Below, in pieces: positions 1-9,071 of a DNA stretch of 64,000 bases. The notes beneath the pieces are model-generated. The model made no database searches. It saw only the letters and a program-made list of their open reading frames with translations, and was not told where the DNA came from. The stretch lies in the NCBI RefSeq assembly GCF_014274685.1, contig NZ_CP060393.1, positions 558,001 through 622,000 on the forward strand, in the 5' to 3' direction. How positions within the stretch are numbered: position 1 is the stretch's first letter; every line of letters begins with the position of its first letter. The stretch is from Edaphobacter sp. 4G125. GTDB lineage: Bacteria; Acidobacteriota; Terriglobia; Terriglobales; Acidobacteriaceae. The position numbers and the translations under genes were made by a program.

Positions 1-124
1 CATGAATCGTAATAAAAAGAAATAAATGCTTGTCAAACGAATCAGAAAGAGTCAATATAGCAAACCATCAACCAGTAATGAGTTGAACATACGCCCTAAA
101 AAGCACATTAGGAGGTCTCCCCCT

Positions 125-3100
125 ATGCCTCTCCTCTCTTTTGCGAATGGAAGGTCATTTTCGTTCTACCGCCCTTCGAAGAGCAGTCCACTACTTTTAC
201 ATTTCGTTTTTCTACTTATTGTTAGCTGTTGTTCCAGTTTGACAGCTCAGACCCTGAACGCAACTTTACGTGGAACGGCTGAGGACAATACCGGTGCCGT
301 TGTGGCTGGAGTAGAGGTCACTCTTCTGGAACCGGCTACCGGGCAGACAGTGCGGCGCGCTACGACGACTGTGAGCGGAGACTTCGAATTCAACGAACTG
401 AAGCCTGGCACTTATGAGTTGCGCGGTACCGCGAAAGGCTTTAGAGCGTTTGTAGCGAAAAACATTGTTCTGGATAGCGGACAGGTTCGGCGTCTGGATA
501 TGCAGTTCGCTCTGGGACAAGCTGAGGAGGAGGTGACGGTATCGGCGGGAGCGGCCGTTATCACTACAGAGTCCTCGACGATTGCCGACCTGTTTACGGC
601 GAAACAGCACGAACAGTCGCCACAGGTCACGGTATATCCGAGCACATGGTATCAGCTGACGACGCTGGCAGGTGTGCAGGGCGGCAAGTATCCTCCGGTC
701 GCCAACGGCGAGCAGCAGTCTCAACAGTCCCAGACGTTCGATGGTATTCCGAATGACCTGAATGGAATCCAGAACAACAATGCCAATTTCTATGAACAGG
801 TGGCGGCGACGCTGTTCAATGCACCAGCGGAAAGCGCAGTTCCAGTGCAGTTGAGCTCGGTCACGAAACGTGGAGCCAATGCCTTTCACGGGAAGGCCAC
901 GTACAGGATCTACAGTTCGGCGCTGAATGCGCAGGGTTATTTTGATACGCAGAAGACGCCTTATCTGCAGCATGAGTGGGACCTTGAGGCATCGGGCCCG
1001 ATCTGGAAAGACCACACCTTCTTTTATGGCGGATGGTTTGCGCAGCGCATTCCTCTGGGCACGTCTTACCGAACGAGCGTTCCGACCACGGCATGGCGGA
1101 ATGGCGTGTTCTCGTCGACGATTATTGATCCCACAACGGGACTGCCGTTTCCGAACAATACGATTCCGGCGAATCGCATCAGTTCGGTTTCAGCAGCGAT
1201 ACAGAACACCTACTACCCCTCTCCGAATGTTGCGACCAATGAACCCGTCAACAACTACTCGTATCAGTTTCCATTCAACAGTGATCTGTATCGCGGAGAC
1301 TGGCCGATTGTGCGTGTCGACCATAATTTGACGAAGAACAACTCCGTGTTCGTCCGCTGGCAGTTGCGACAGACTCCTTATGTTTTGAGTGCCAACGGCA
1401 TCCCTGGGATCTTCTGGACGCGAAATCGAAAACACAGCCAGTGGGCTGCCGGCGACACACATATCTTTTCTCCGACGATTGTGAACAACTTCCGGTTCGG
1501 ATACTCGACAGACAACATCGTGGATGGTGATTCTCAGGGCGGGCAGACTCCGTTTGATGGAAGCAAGGTGCTGACCGCCGTTGGGCTTCAGGGCGCGAAT
1601 CCAAGCAACCTGACAGGGCAAGGTTTTCCGACGATCAACATTACAGGTCTTACTTCCCTGTCAAACGTATCTGGAGGCACCAAGGGGGATAATCATATCC
1701 TTACGCTGAACGATGCCGTCGATTGGCAGCGAGGGAAACATTCATGGAAGTTCGGCGGGAGCTTCATGCACTACCGTAATTTCTACGGAGTGGTTCCGAA
1801 CTACGGAACGTTTGCCTTCGACGGATCCATTACAGGCAAAGGTCTCAACCCAACTGCCGATAATGCCTATGCAGACTTTCTGCTCGGGTTGCCGCAAAAT
1901 AGTCAACGCGTTAATCCTCTTGGAAACCGCGAGATGACACTCAATGAGTATGGCATTTACGCGGAAGACTCCTTCAAGGTGACCCGCAAACTGACGCTAA
2001 ACTACGGTGTGCGTTGGGATCTGTACGGCACACCCTCTGCCGGAGACCACCTGGCCTATAACTGGGACCCGTCAACAGGCAATGTCATTGTTGATTCAAA
2101 GGGCATCGGAAAAGTAAGCCCATTGTATCCATCAAACATCACCGTAGTGCCGGGCCAGGTGCAGGCCATTATGGACAAGAGCAACATTGCTCCCCGCATT
2201 GGCGCAGCATATTCGATCACCGATCATTCAGTTATTCGCGGAGGTTATGGCATCTATACCTCCCGCTTTGATGACGGCAGCGGCAACTTTAACAACTTCC
2301 TACCCATCAATCCGCAACTAGGCTCCACGGGACCGTTTGCGATCAGCGAGAGCTATCAGAACGCAATCACTAACGGGGCTCCGCTACTTTCCTTTCCGAA
2401 TCCCTATCCTTCGAGCACCGCGAGCTCAAAAGCTCCGGGCCAGAGCGTGAATGGATATGAGCGCGGCATCAGCCATGGACGGATTCATCAGTTCAGCGTG
2501 AGTTATGAGCACGAGATTGCGCGAATTGGCCTTCGCGCTTCCTATCTCGGGTCACGCAGCACGGGGTTGAACTACAGCGTGAATGTAGATCTCCCGCGGC
2601 CGGGGACGATTCCTTTCAGCTCAACAGGGACAGACCCAAAAGGGAATCCCTGTAATCCACCAAATCAACAACCCATTTGCATCACAAGACCATTTCCACA
2701 GTTTACTTCTGCCAAGATGCTCAAGTTTGATGGAGGAGCGCACTATGATGCTTTACAACTGGCAGCTAATCGCAGAACGGGCGATCTGACCTTCAGCGGT
2801 AGCTACTCATACACACACAGCACAGTGAACTATCTCGACACGGAGAATCCGTACGATGTGTTGAGCCACTGGACCAATGATGGCGTGACCCGTCGGCACT
2901 ACTCTTCAGTCAGCATGGTGTGGGCATTGCCGTTCGGAAAAAACAAGCGTTATCTGACCAATAGCGGAGACATGGTGAATCGTGCCGTTGGAGGATGGTC
3001 GACCAGTGTAGCAACCTATCTTGCCTCTGGTTTGTGGTTCTCACCTAAATTCGATGGTGTCGATTCATCGAATACGGGAACTGTTGGAGGTCTGCCGGAC

Positions 3101-3460
3101 AAGATAGGCGATCCAACCAGCGTTCCTGGTGGCAAGAATAAAAACAACTGGTTCAATATGGCGGCGTTTGCAGTTCCGCAGCCGGGGCACTTTGGAAATG
3201 CGTTGCCGAACAGTCTGGAAGGGCAACGTCTGTACCAGACACACGTTTCTCTCTCGAAGTCGACTGCAATTACAGAGAGAGTGCACTTCAACTTTGTGAT
3301 GCAGGTATCGAACCTGTTCAATCATCCGCAGTTCCTGAATCCGAGTGGAGATATTTCAACACAAAGTGGAAATCAATTTACGAGTCAGTATGGAACGTTT
3401 GATTCTCTGGAGAGTGGGCAGGTACGGCAGATCACCTTTTTGGGAGGGTTCACCTTCTAA
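125..3460 (+). CDS. TonB-dependent receptor, Oar-like, with carboxypeptidase-regulatory-like domain
   Basis: This outer-membrane receptor probably imports a large substrate, such as an oligosaccharide or peptide, using TonB energy. The substrate cannot be read from the sequence. The ATG at 125 is chosen because AGGAGG lies 9 bases upstream (110-115); an in-frame ATG at 26 lacks such a site. From 125 the protein has 1111 residues, with a hydrophobic signal segment ending near AQT, then a carboxypeptidase-regulatory-like beta-sandwich (GTAEDNTGAVVAGVEVTL), a plug region and a long beta-barrel ending in the aromatic residue F of GGFTF, typical of outer-membrane proteins. The TonB box is not obvious. 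Length and order match the large Oar-like receptors of Acidobacteria. It stands alone before rpiA, with a strong hairpin between them. The family call is firm; the substrate is unknown. Confidence 0.93.
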   Translation: MPLLSFANGRSFSFYRPSKSSPLLLHFVFLLIVSCCSSLTAQTLNATLRGTAEDNTGAVVAGVEVTLLEPATGQTVRRATTTVSGDFEFNELKPGTYELRGTAKGFRAFVAKNIVLDSGQVRRLDMQFALGQAEEEVTVSAGAAVITTESSTIADLFTAKQHEQSPQVTVYPSTWYQLTTLAGVQGGKYPPVANGEQQSQQSQTFDGIPNDLNGIQNNNANFYEQVAATLFNAPAESAVPVQLSSVTKRGANAFHGKATYRIYSSALNAQGYFDTQKTPYLQHEWDLEASGPIWKDHTFFYGGWFAQRIPLGTSYRTSVPTTAWRNGVFSSTIIDPTTGLPFPNNTIPANRISSVSAAIQNTYYPSPNVATNEPVNNYSYQFPFNSDLYRGDWPIVRVDHNLTKNNSVFVRWQLRQTPYVLSANGIPGIFWTRNRKHSQWAAGDTHIFSPTIVNNFRFGYSTDNIVDGDSQGGQTPFDGSKVLTAVGLQGANPSNLTGQGFPTINITGLTSLSNVSGGTKGDNHILTLNDAVDWQRGKHSWKFGGSFMHYRNFYGVVPNYGTFAFDGSITGKGLNPTADNAYADFLLGLPQNSQRVNPLGNREMTLNEYGIYAEDSFKVTRKLTLNYGVRWDLYGTPSAGDHLAYNWDPSTGNVIVDSKGIGKVSPLYPSNITVVPGQVQAIMDKSNIAPRIGAAYSITDHSVIRGGYGIYTSRFDDGSGNFNNFLPINPQLGSTGPFAISESYQNAITNGAPLLSFPNPYPSSTASSKAPGQSVNGYERGISHGRIHQFSVSYEHEIARIGLRASYLGSRSTGLNYSVNVDLPRPGTIPFSSTGTDPKGNPCNPPNQQPICITRPFPQFTSAKMLKFDGGAHYDALQLAANRRTGDLTFSGSYSYTHSTVNYLDTENPYDVLSHWTNDGVTRRHYSSVSMVWALPFGKNKRYLTNSGDMVNRAVGGWSTSVATYLASGLWFSPKFDGVDSSNTGTVGGLPDKIGDPTSVPGGKNKNNWFNMAAFAVPQPGHFGNALPNSLEGQRLYQTHVSLSKSTAITERVHFNFVMQVSNLFNHPQFLNPSGDISTQSGNQFTSQYGTFDSLESGQVRQITFLGGFTF

Positions 3461-3500
3461 TCGTTGTTTGCGTCTGAGGCGTCAAGAAAACGCACCCACA

Positions 3501-3533
3501 TCTTCCATGCAGAAGTTCGCTCTGCATGGAAGA
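3501..3533. repeat. Perfect 13-bp stem hairpin between receptor gene and rpiA
   Basis: The arms 3501-3513 and 3521-3533 are exact inverted complements around a 7-base loop. No T-run follows, so this is not a classic intrinsic terminator. It lies 22 bases before the rpiA start and could end or attenuate readthrough from the receptor gene. Confidence 0.6.
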
Positions 3534-3555
3534 ATGTTGGTGTGAGGTATAGCAG

Positions 3556-4245
3556 ATGACGTCAGAAGAGCAGGCGCGTTTGAAGCAGCAGGCAGCGGAG
3601 CGGGCGTTAGGGCTGGTGGAATCGGGCATGACGGTGGGGCTGGGTTCCGGCTCGACTGCGACGCTGTGGATCAAGCTGCTGGGCGAGAAGGTTCGCAAGG
3701 GTGAACTGAAGATCCGCGCAATTGCCAGTTCGGAAGACAGCGAGAAGCTGGGCCGAAGCTACGGGATTCCATTTACAAATTTTGATGAGACGAAGGAACT
3801 GGACCTAACAGTGGATGGGGCCGACGAAGTTGCGCCGGGACTGGCACTGATCAAAGGCGGCGGAGGCAAGCTGCTGCGGGAGAAGATTGTGGCCAGCGCG
3901 TCGAAGCGATTCGTGGTGGTGGCGGATGGATCAAAGCAGGTGGAGAAGCTGGGGAAATTTCCGTTGCCGGTCGAAGTGATTCCGATGGCTGAGCCGTTGG
4001 TGAATGAGGCGTTGCGGAAGCTTGGGTTTACGCCGAAGGTGCGGGTGAATCCGGATGGGTCGCAGTACATCACAGATGAAGGGAATCTGATTCTGGATTG
4101 TTCCGGCGTGCTGATGGACGATCCTACTGTGATCGGTGCCAAGCTGGATTCGATTGTGGGCGTCGTAGAACACGGGCTCTTTCTGGGGATGGCGAATTTG
4201 GCGCTGATCGCAGAAGAGGGTGGGGTTGTGGAGCGGACGCGCTAG
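3556..4245 (+). CDS. rpiA: Ribose-5-phosphate isomerase A
   Basis: This cytoplasmic enzyme interconverts ribose 5-phosphate and ribulose 5-phosphate in the non-oxidative pentose phosphate pathway. The 229-residue product has the usual RpiA length. It carries the phosphate-binding GLGSGSTATLWIK segment near residue 30, the DGADEV motif near residue 90 with the active-site aspartates, and the KGGGGKLLREKIVA motif containing the catalytic lysine region. The start ATG at 3556 follows a weak GAGG. The gene is convergent with the minus-strand DUF2059/OPT pair, and a palindromic repeat separates them. No sign of transfer or damage is visible. Confidence 0.97.
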   Translation: MTSEEQARLKQQAAERALGLVESGMTVGLGSGSTATLWIKLLGEKVRKGELKIRAIASSEDSEKLGRSYGIPFTNFDETKELDLTVDGADEVAPGLALIKGGGGKLLREKIVASASKRFVVVADGSKQVEKLGKFPLPVEVIPMAEPLVNEALRKLGFTPKVRVNPDGSQYITDEGNLILDCSGVLMDDPTVIGAKLDSIVGVVEHGLFLGMANLALIAEEGGVVERTR

Positions 4246-4262
4246 AGCTTGTATCGATCTGT

Positions 4263-4328
4263 AGTGTCATCCTGCTCAGGGCAGGCTCTCCCGCGGCCCT
4301 TTCGGGCCGCTTCGCTCAGGATGACACT
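4263..4328. repeat. Intergenic palindromic repeat (CAGGATGACACT family), likely bidirectional terminator
   Basis: The ends AGTGTCATCCTG (4263-4274) and CAGGATGACACT (4317-4328) are exact inverted repeats. They enclose a second perfect hairpin, GCGGCCC-TTTC-GGGCCGC (4293-4310). The element sits between the convergent rpiA and DUF2059 genes. Partial relatives occur at 8061, 17601, 21781, 30899 and 34834. Confidence 0.75.
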
Positions 4329-4345
4329 CAGAGAAAATCTAGTGA

Positions 4346-4945
4346 TTATTTGGGTTGAGTTGCTTTGGGCTGGGTCGCAGGCGCGGGCTGGCTGGATTGC
4401 GGTGCAGGCGCCGGGGTAGAGGAGAGCTCCTGCATCTTATGCGCGAAATCTTCGTTGGCCTTCTGGATCTGCGGCTGTACAGTGGTCATCTGCTCATTGA
4501 CCAACTGCATGGTCTTGGTCATCAGCTGTGGCGACTTGGAGATGAACGCCTGGCCGGAGGGTGAGCGGTAGAAGTTGAGGATGCCATCGAGCTCGCTGTC
4601 TGTATAGGTCTCCGTGTAGATGGTGGTGACCTGCGATTTGACTTTATCCCAGGAGACAGCGTCCTGGGTGATCTTCTGGATCTGTGCGATGTAGTCGTCG
4701 ACAGCCTTCTGCTGATCGGGAGTGTAGGGGTGTCGCGCATTCTGCTGAGCTGCGGCCTGCTTCATCCGGGCGGTCATCTGCGTGCTCATCTGCGTCATGA
4801 GCTGATCGAGCTTGGTGATGCGGATGAGCTCCTCAACCTTGGCGTTCTTGGCAGAGTCATTGCCTGATGCGGTGGAGGAAGCGGTTTGCGCGCCCGAAAA
4901 GAGAGGAAGCGAGACCAGGAGTAAGAAGAGGGAGAGACGTTTCAT
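4346..4945 (-). CDS. DUF2059 domain secreted protein
   Basis: The 199-residue product begins with a clear signal peptide (MKRLSLFLLLVSLPLFSGAQ), so it is likely periplasmic. The central part (residues 30-150) matches the DUF2059 pattern: a helical protein with LIRITKLDQLM near the front and FYRSPSGQAFISKSP in the middle. The tail is a Pro/Ala/Gln-rich linker. The function of DUF2059 is not known. Its ATG overlaps the stop of the OPT transporter gene in an ATGA sequence, which suggests translational coupling, so it may assist or accompany that transporter. Confidence 0.85.
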   Translation of the reverse strand: MKRLSLFLLLVSLPLFSGAQTASSTASGNDSAKNAKVEELIRITKLDQLMTQMSTQMTARMKQAAAQQNARHPYTPDQQKAVDDYIAQIQKITQDAVSWDKVKSQVTTIYTETYTDSELDGILNFYRSPSGQAFISKSPQLMTKTMQLVNEQMTTVQPQIQKANEDFAHKMQELSSTPAPAPQSSQPAPATQPKATQPK

Positions 4946-7359
4946 TTGGAGACCTCGTTGGATGAGTCGAGCGGTTTGCGCGCGAAGTAATAAAGGGAGT
5001 AGGCGAGCGCGGCGAACATGAGAACGCTGACCCAGTCGTGGTGAAGGATGTTGTGATCGCTGAACCGAGGGATGGTGCGGTCGGTTGCGGATTCGTAGAG
5101 CTTGGTGGCGACTCCGAGGAGGCCGACGATACCGCCTGCAGCGATGAGTCCGGAGGCGAAGAGAGAGCCGGAGGAGATTTCGGACTCAGCTTCGGGATCG
5201 CGCAGGCAGAAGCTTCTGTCCGGCAGGCCGGTGGCGGTGTCGAGATGGGCCGGGTTGGCGGGATTGAAGTCCGGGTGTTGAGCGAGCCAGGCATCGCGGT
5301 CGCGATTCCAGAGATCGAGCGAGGCTTGAAGCTCTGCTTCGGCGTTGCGCTCGTGGTGCTTCTGGACGGCGCGGTCGACCATCCAGCGTATGACTCCGCC
5401 GACGAAGATGGCGAGCGTAGTACCGATGGAGAGATAGGCTCCGACGGCAAGGGTGAGGGAGCGGATGCCGAGCAGCTCAACCATAATGACCAGCGCGACA
5501 CCGAGCAGGACGAGCGACCAGGGGAGCTTGCGGCTGAGAATTCCATTGATGACAGTGGCCATCAAACGACCCTGTGGCGCGGCGGCCTTTTCACTGCCAA
5601 TACCCTGGACCCACTGGATCTCGATCTGGTGAGTTGAAGGGCTATAGAGGTATTTTCCGTCGGCGAGAACGGAGGAGCCTATGGAGTTGAGGAGAATGTA
5701 ACTGCGTGCGCCGGTTCGTTCAGAGTGATTGGACGAGGAAGTGTCGGTAAGAGTGATATGGTCGCGGGTGAAGTTACCCTGGTTCTGCACGCCGTCGGGA
5801 AGGTGGGAGAGGTCGATTGCGATGGGCTGAGACATTGACTGGAAGGATTCCAGTCCCTTGTTCATTGCGTTCAGCGTGGTGCCGATGGAGAACACGGAGA
5901 TAATGACGCCGATCATGATGGCGATCTGCTGTTTCCAGGGTGTGGCCCCGATGAGGTAGCCGGTTTTGAGGTCCTGCGCGGTATCACCTGCGTTGGAGGC
6001 GGCGATGCAAACGATGCCTCCAACTGTGATGGCGAGGGCTCCGAAGGCAGGAGCAGTCCAGCCTTTAACAAGGAAGATCGCGGCGGTGGCCATGAGGGTA
6101 GCGATGGTCATTCCGGAGACAGGCGAGGCGCTTGAGCCGACAATCCCTACGATGCGTGCTGAGACTGTGACGAAGAGGAATCCGAAGACAACGACCAGCA
6201 AAGAGGCGGCGAGATTGGCGAGGGCTCCGACCTGCGCTCCGGGGACAGGTTTGAATTGAAGGAAGATCCAGAGCAGAAGGACGAGAAGGACGGAGCCTCC
6301 GATGACGACCGACCAGGGGAGATCGCGCTCAGTCCTAGCCGGACGGGCGGAAGCTTCGCGTGGCTGTCCGGAAGAATCCGTATCGGATTTTCTCCCAATG
6401 GAGCGGAAGCCCTCGGCGAGGGCGGCGAGGATGGTGGGGGCGGTGCGGAGCAGAGTGATGAGTCCGCTGCAGGCGACGGCACCGGCGCCCATAGGGCGGA
6501 CATAGGTGATCCAGAGTTCGGAGGGACTCATGTCGCGGATGAGCATGGTGCCGGGGTAGAGCGGCGTGGAGAGATGCGATCCGAAGAAGTAGATGGCCGG
6601 CATGAGGACGAGCCAGGAGAAGACTCCGCCGGCGAGCATGACGGCGGCAACGCGCGCGCCGATGATATAGCCGACGCCGAGATATTCGCTGGTGACGTCG
6701 GCTCGGATGGCTCCGCCTTTGAGGAGATGTTGTTCTCCGAGATCGGGAGAGTAGTTGGGGGTGGAGGGGAAGAGCCCGAAGAGGTTGTCGTTCTGGAAGA
6801 GGGTGTAGAGGCTGCCGAGCCCGAGTCCGAGGAAGACGCGGGAGGCGAAGGAGCCGCCGCGCTCTCCTGCCATGAGGACGTCGGCGCAGGCCGTGCCTTC
6901 GGGATAGGTGAGAGAGCCGTGCTCTTCGACGATGAGTTGTCGACGGAGCGGAATCATGAAGAGGACGCCGAGCCAGCCTCCGAAGAGTGCGAGGGCGAAG
7001 ATGCGCGAGGATTCGAGATCGAAACCGAGGAAGATGAGCGCCGGGAGGGTGAAGATGACTCCCGAGGCGATGGACTGGCCGGCGTTGCCGGTCGTCTGGA
7101 CGATGTTGTTTTCGAGGATGGAAACATCGCGCAGGCGAAAAGCCTTCGCTAATGCGCGGAGGATGGAGATAGAGAGGACGGAGATTGGAATGCTGGCCGC
7201 AACGGTCAATCCAGCCTTGAGTCCGACGTAGACGGTGACGGCTCCGAAGATGATTCCGAAGAAGGCTCCTAGCAAAAGGGCACGGACGGTGAACTCAGGG
7301 CGTGACTCCGTGGCCGGGACGAAGGGACTGAAGGTGGGGCGGGTAGTGGTGGTGGCCAT
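4942..7359 (-). CDS. OPT family oligopeptide transporter
   Basis: This 805-residue polytopic membrane protein belongs to the OPT/YSL superfamily, whose members import small peptides or metal-chelate complexes by proton symport. The N-terminal segment RALLLGAFFGIIFGAVTVYV followed by GLKAGLTVAASIPISVL is typical of the bacterial branch. Many further hydrophobic spans follow, with an extramembrane insert near residues 530-600 and another long loop near residues 680-730 (HPDFNPANPAHLD). Length fits bacterial members that carry the extra loops. It is the first gene of a pair with the DUF2059 gene, joined by an ATGA overlap. The gene-free region upstream holds its presumed promoter. The substrate cannot be inferred. 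Confidence 0.92.
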   Translation of the reverse strand: MATTTTRPTFSPFVPATESRPEFTVRALLLGAFFGIIFGAVTVYVGLKAGLTVAASIPISVLSISILRALAKAFRLRDVSILENNIVQTTGNAGQSIASGVIFTLPALIFLGFDLESSRIFALALFGGWLGVLFMIPLRRQLIVEEHGSLTYPEGTACADVLMAGERGGSFASRVFLGLGLGSLYTLFQNDNLFGLFPSTPNYSPDLGEQHLLKGGAIRADVTSEYLGVGYIIGARVAAVMLAGGVFSWLVLMPAIYFFGSHLSTPLYPGTMLIRDMSPSELWITYVRPMGAGAVACSGLITLLRTAPTILAALAEGFRSIGRKSDTDSSGQPREASARPARTERDLPWSVVIGGSVLLVLLLWIFLQFKPVPGAQVGALANLAASLLVVVFGFLFVTVSARIVGIVGSSASPVSGMTIATLMATAAIFLVKGWTAPAFGALAITVGGIVCIAASNAGDTAQDLKTGYLIGATPWKQQIAIMIGVIISVFSIGTTLNAMNKGLESFQSMSQPIAIDLSHLPDGVQNQGNFTRDHITLTDTSSSNHSERTGARSYILLNSIGSSVLADGKYLYSPSTHQIEIQWVQGIGSEKAAAPQGRLMATVINGILSRKLPWSLVLLGVALVIMVELLGIRSLTLAVGAYLSIGTTLAIFVGGVIRWMVDRAVQKHHERNAEAELQASLDLWNRDRDAWLAQHPDFNPANPAHLDTATGLPDRSFCLRDPEAESEISSGSLFASGLIAAGGIVGLLGVATKLYESATDRTIPRFSDHNILHHDWVSVLMFAALAYSLYYFARKPLDSSNEVSK

Positions 7360-7627
7360 CGCTCAGTTAATTCTTTCTTTGCACATCAAGTGTTGGGATA
7401 ACCCAGACGGGAGTGTAACAGCGGTAGAGGTGGTTTGCGACGACTGGATTGTACTTGTCGTGATCCCACCCTCCCCCTCCTCGATATTCGTGCAAAGTAT
7501 TCAAAATATTATGGTTAGGTCCGTACTTCTTATTTGCTCCCTGTATAAAGTATTGAAAATACAGTGATTGCATTGGGGCCTATCTGCAAAGTATTCGATC
7601 TCCATCGGTTAGATGGTTGGATGGCAC
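7360..7627. other. Gene-poor upstream region of the OPT gene with three AAAGTATT repeats
   Basis: This stretch is lower in G+C than its flanks. AAAGTATT occurs in the same orientation at 7494-7501, 7547-7554 and 7588-7595, spaced 53 and 41 bases apart, close to whole helical turns. A 68-codon minus-strand reading frame covers 7367-7573 but has no recognisable family or strong ribosome site. The stretch probably holds the OPT promoter. Confidence 0.4.
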
Positions 7628-7666
7628 GAAAGAGAAAGCCCGGGATTGGCCCGGGCTTTCTCTTTC
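7628..7666. terminator. Strong 17-bp hairpin, probable terminator
   Basis: Arms 7628-7644 and 7650-7666 (GAAAGAGAAAGCCCGGG and its exact complement) surround the 5-base loop ATTGG. The stem has G+C-rich inner and A/T-rich outer parts on both strands, as in bidirectional intrinsic terminators. No gene directly upstream on either strand explains it, so an unannotated short transcript is possible. Confidence 0.65.
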
Positions 7667-7803
7667 AGCTCTATTTCTATTGTAGCGATTCAGAGGGTAT
7701 GAATCCGCAATCCGCAGTGAATGGGTTAGTGGCTTGGTTTGTTGGAGTTGGCGGTATTTATGGCTTGGAGAGGGCTTGACAGCTGTTGGTGATGAAGTGA
7801 AAT

Positions 7804-7841
7804 ACAGGGATTCTTCGTCGCTCCGCTCCTCAGAATGACGA
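7804..7841. repeat. Partial intergenic repeat (CTCAGAATGACG variant)
   Basis: The segment reads CAGGGATTCTTCGTCGCTCC followed by GCTCCTCAGAATGACG. A close relative occurs at 21698-21740 (AGGGATTCTTCGCCGC and ACTCAGAATGGCG). It belongs to the same broad repeat type as the CAGGATGACAC elements. Confidence 0.55.
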
Positions 7842-7888
7842 GGTGGGGGTGGTTAGGCTTTGCTCGACAGAAATCTGAGAATGACCTC

Positions 7889-8004
7889 AGCGGCTGAAGC
7901 CGCTTTTCCAGTTGATCGCATACGGCATGGCTAAAGCCATGCCCTTAACAAGACGTTCGAGCTTCGCTCGAATGATCCCACAGTCTGGCGATCAAGCCGC
8001 CAGA
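7889..8004. repeat. Array of four different short hairpins (intergenic repeat island)
   Basis: Four perfect inverted repeats follow one another: AGCGGCT-GA-AGCCGCT (7889-7904), GGCATGGCT-AA-AGCCATGCC (7924-7943), TTCGAGC-TTC-GCTCGAA (7956-7972) and TCTGGCG-ATCAAGC-CGCCAGA (7984-8004). The GGCTAAAGCC-type cores resemble dispersed repeats seen between genes in Acidobacteriaceae. No coding sequence is visible here. Confidence 0.6.
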
Positions 8005-8060
8005 TATGGGGCACCCGCTTGACATCTCAATTTCGGCTCGACGAGGTAAGAGCGAAATGC

Positions 8061-8117
8061 AGGCCCCTTCCAGGGCAGGCCCTTCGACTCGCCTGCGACT
8101 CCGCTCAGGGATGACAG
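8061..8117. repeat. Intergenic repeat ending in CTCAGGGATGACAG
   Basis: The segment contains CCAGGGCAGGCCCTTCGACTC and GACTCCGCTCAGGGATGACA, matching parts of the repeat at 21781-21844. It lies just beyond the 3' end of the minus-strand esterase gene. Confidence 0.55.
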
Positions 8118-8132
8118 TTGTTCAGGTGATGT

Positions 8133-9071
8133 TTATTGAAGGATATGGATGGTGTGGAGCCAGGTTTCCACCAGAGTGGGCCATGTGGTTGCGGGGTATT
8201 TCGTTCTTCGGAGACCGAAGGCGTGGCCTCCTTCTGCATAGGAGTGGAACTCCACGGGGACGTTCGCCTTCAAGAGCGCGGCGTAGTAGCTTACGGCGTC
8301 CCAGATGCTGTCGATGTTATCGTTCTCGTTTTGCAGCAGGAACGTCGGCGGAGTCTGGGCGGTGATGTGGTTCGCAATGTCGGGATTCAGCTCGATGGTT
8401 CCTTTCTTAGCGTGAAGATGGCCGGGATATAAGGCCACGGCGAAGTCGGGGCGGCAGCTTACTTTGTCGACAGCATCGACCTCTTTATAGATCCGCTTAT
8501 CGAAGTGAACGCTGGTTGCCGTGACGAGATGGCCGCCTGCAGAGAACCCCAGGACTCCGATTTTGTGGGGATCAATGTTCCACTCGGAGGCGCGCGAACG
8601 GACGAGACTGATGGTTCGTTGCGCGTCTTCCAGAGCAATGGAGGATTGACGCCAGGTTTTCCATTCCGGAACAGATGTAGGCGCAGGTACACGGTACTTC
8701 AGGAGGACGCAGGTGATTCCCTTTGTAGTCAGCCAGTCGCAGACTTCGGAGCCCTCAAGATCGATGGCGAGGATTTCGTATCCTCCGCCGGGAAAAACGA
8801 TGATGGCTGCTCCAGTGTTTTTGCCTTTGGGGGAGTACACGGTCATGGTGGGGAGTGCGACGTGCTCGACCGAGGTCCACGGTTTGCCTGCGACGAATGA
8901 TTCGGGGCCAGTGATTTTCATGGTTTCTGGTGTGGTGGCAGGCTGAGCATCGGGAATTGATCCGGACCAGATGGGGATTTGTGTATGACCAGGGGAGGGC
9001 TGCCACACATTTTGCGCATGGAGCACTCCTGATGCGAAGAGGACGCAAGCGACGAGCAGATTCTTCCTCAT
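8133..9071 (-). CDS. Secreted alpha/beta hydrolase (acetyl-xylan esterase-like)
   Basis: The 312-residue product starts with a signal peptide ending near HAQ (residue 20), so it is exported. It shows the alpha/beta-hydrolase esterase pattern: an oxyanion-hole FPGGGY segment near residue 95, the nucleophile elbow GFSAGG with Ser177, an acidic residue in QNENDN near 250, and the catalytic histidine of EGGHAFG at 283. Similar secreted enzymes deacetylate plant polysaccharides or cleave small esters. Here the substrate is inferred only from family resemblance. The gene stands alone, flanked by repeats downstream and by a divergent ABC exporter operon upstream. Confidence 0.88.
   Translation of the reverse strand: MRKNLLVACVLFASGVLHAQNVWQPSPGHTQIPIWSGSIPDAQPATTPETMKITGPESFVAGKPWTSVEHVALPTMTVYSPKGKNTGAAIIVFPGGGYEILAIDLEGSEVCDWLTTKGITCVLLKYRVPAPTSVPEWKTWRQSSIALEDAQRTISLVRSRASEWNIDPHKIGVLGFSAGGHLVTATSVHFDKRIYKEVDAVDKVSCRPDFAVALYPGHLHAKKGTIELNPDIANHITAQTPPTFLLQNENDNIDSIWDAVSYYAALLKANVPVEFHSYAEGGHAFGLRRTKYPATTWPTLVETWLHTIHILQ

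Noticed and set aside
6256-7152. 298-codon plus-strand frame rich in Glu, Asp and Gly
   Set aside because: It lies fully antisense to the OPT transporter gene; the composition is what the complement of hydrophobic G+C-rich codons gives.
7367-7573. 68-codon minus-strand frame with a GGGGWDHDKYNP stretch
   Set aside because: No ribosome site or known family; lies in the OPT upstream region where the AAAGTATT repeats occur.
7625-7641. TGGCACG before the orphan terminator, as a sigma-54 promoter
   Set aside because: No TTGC follows at the needed distance.
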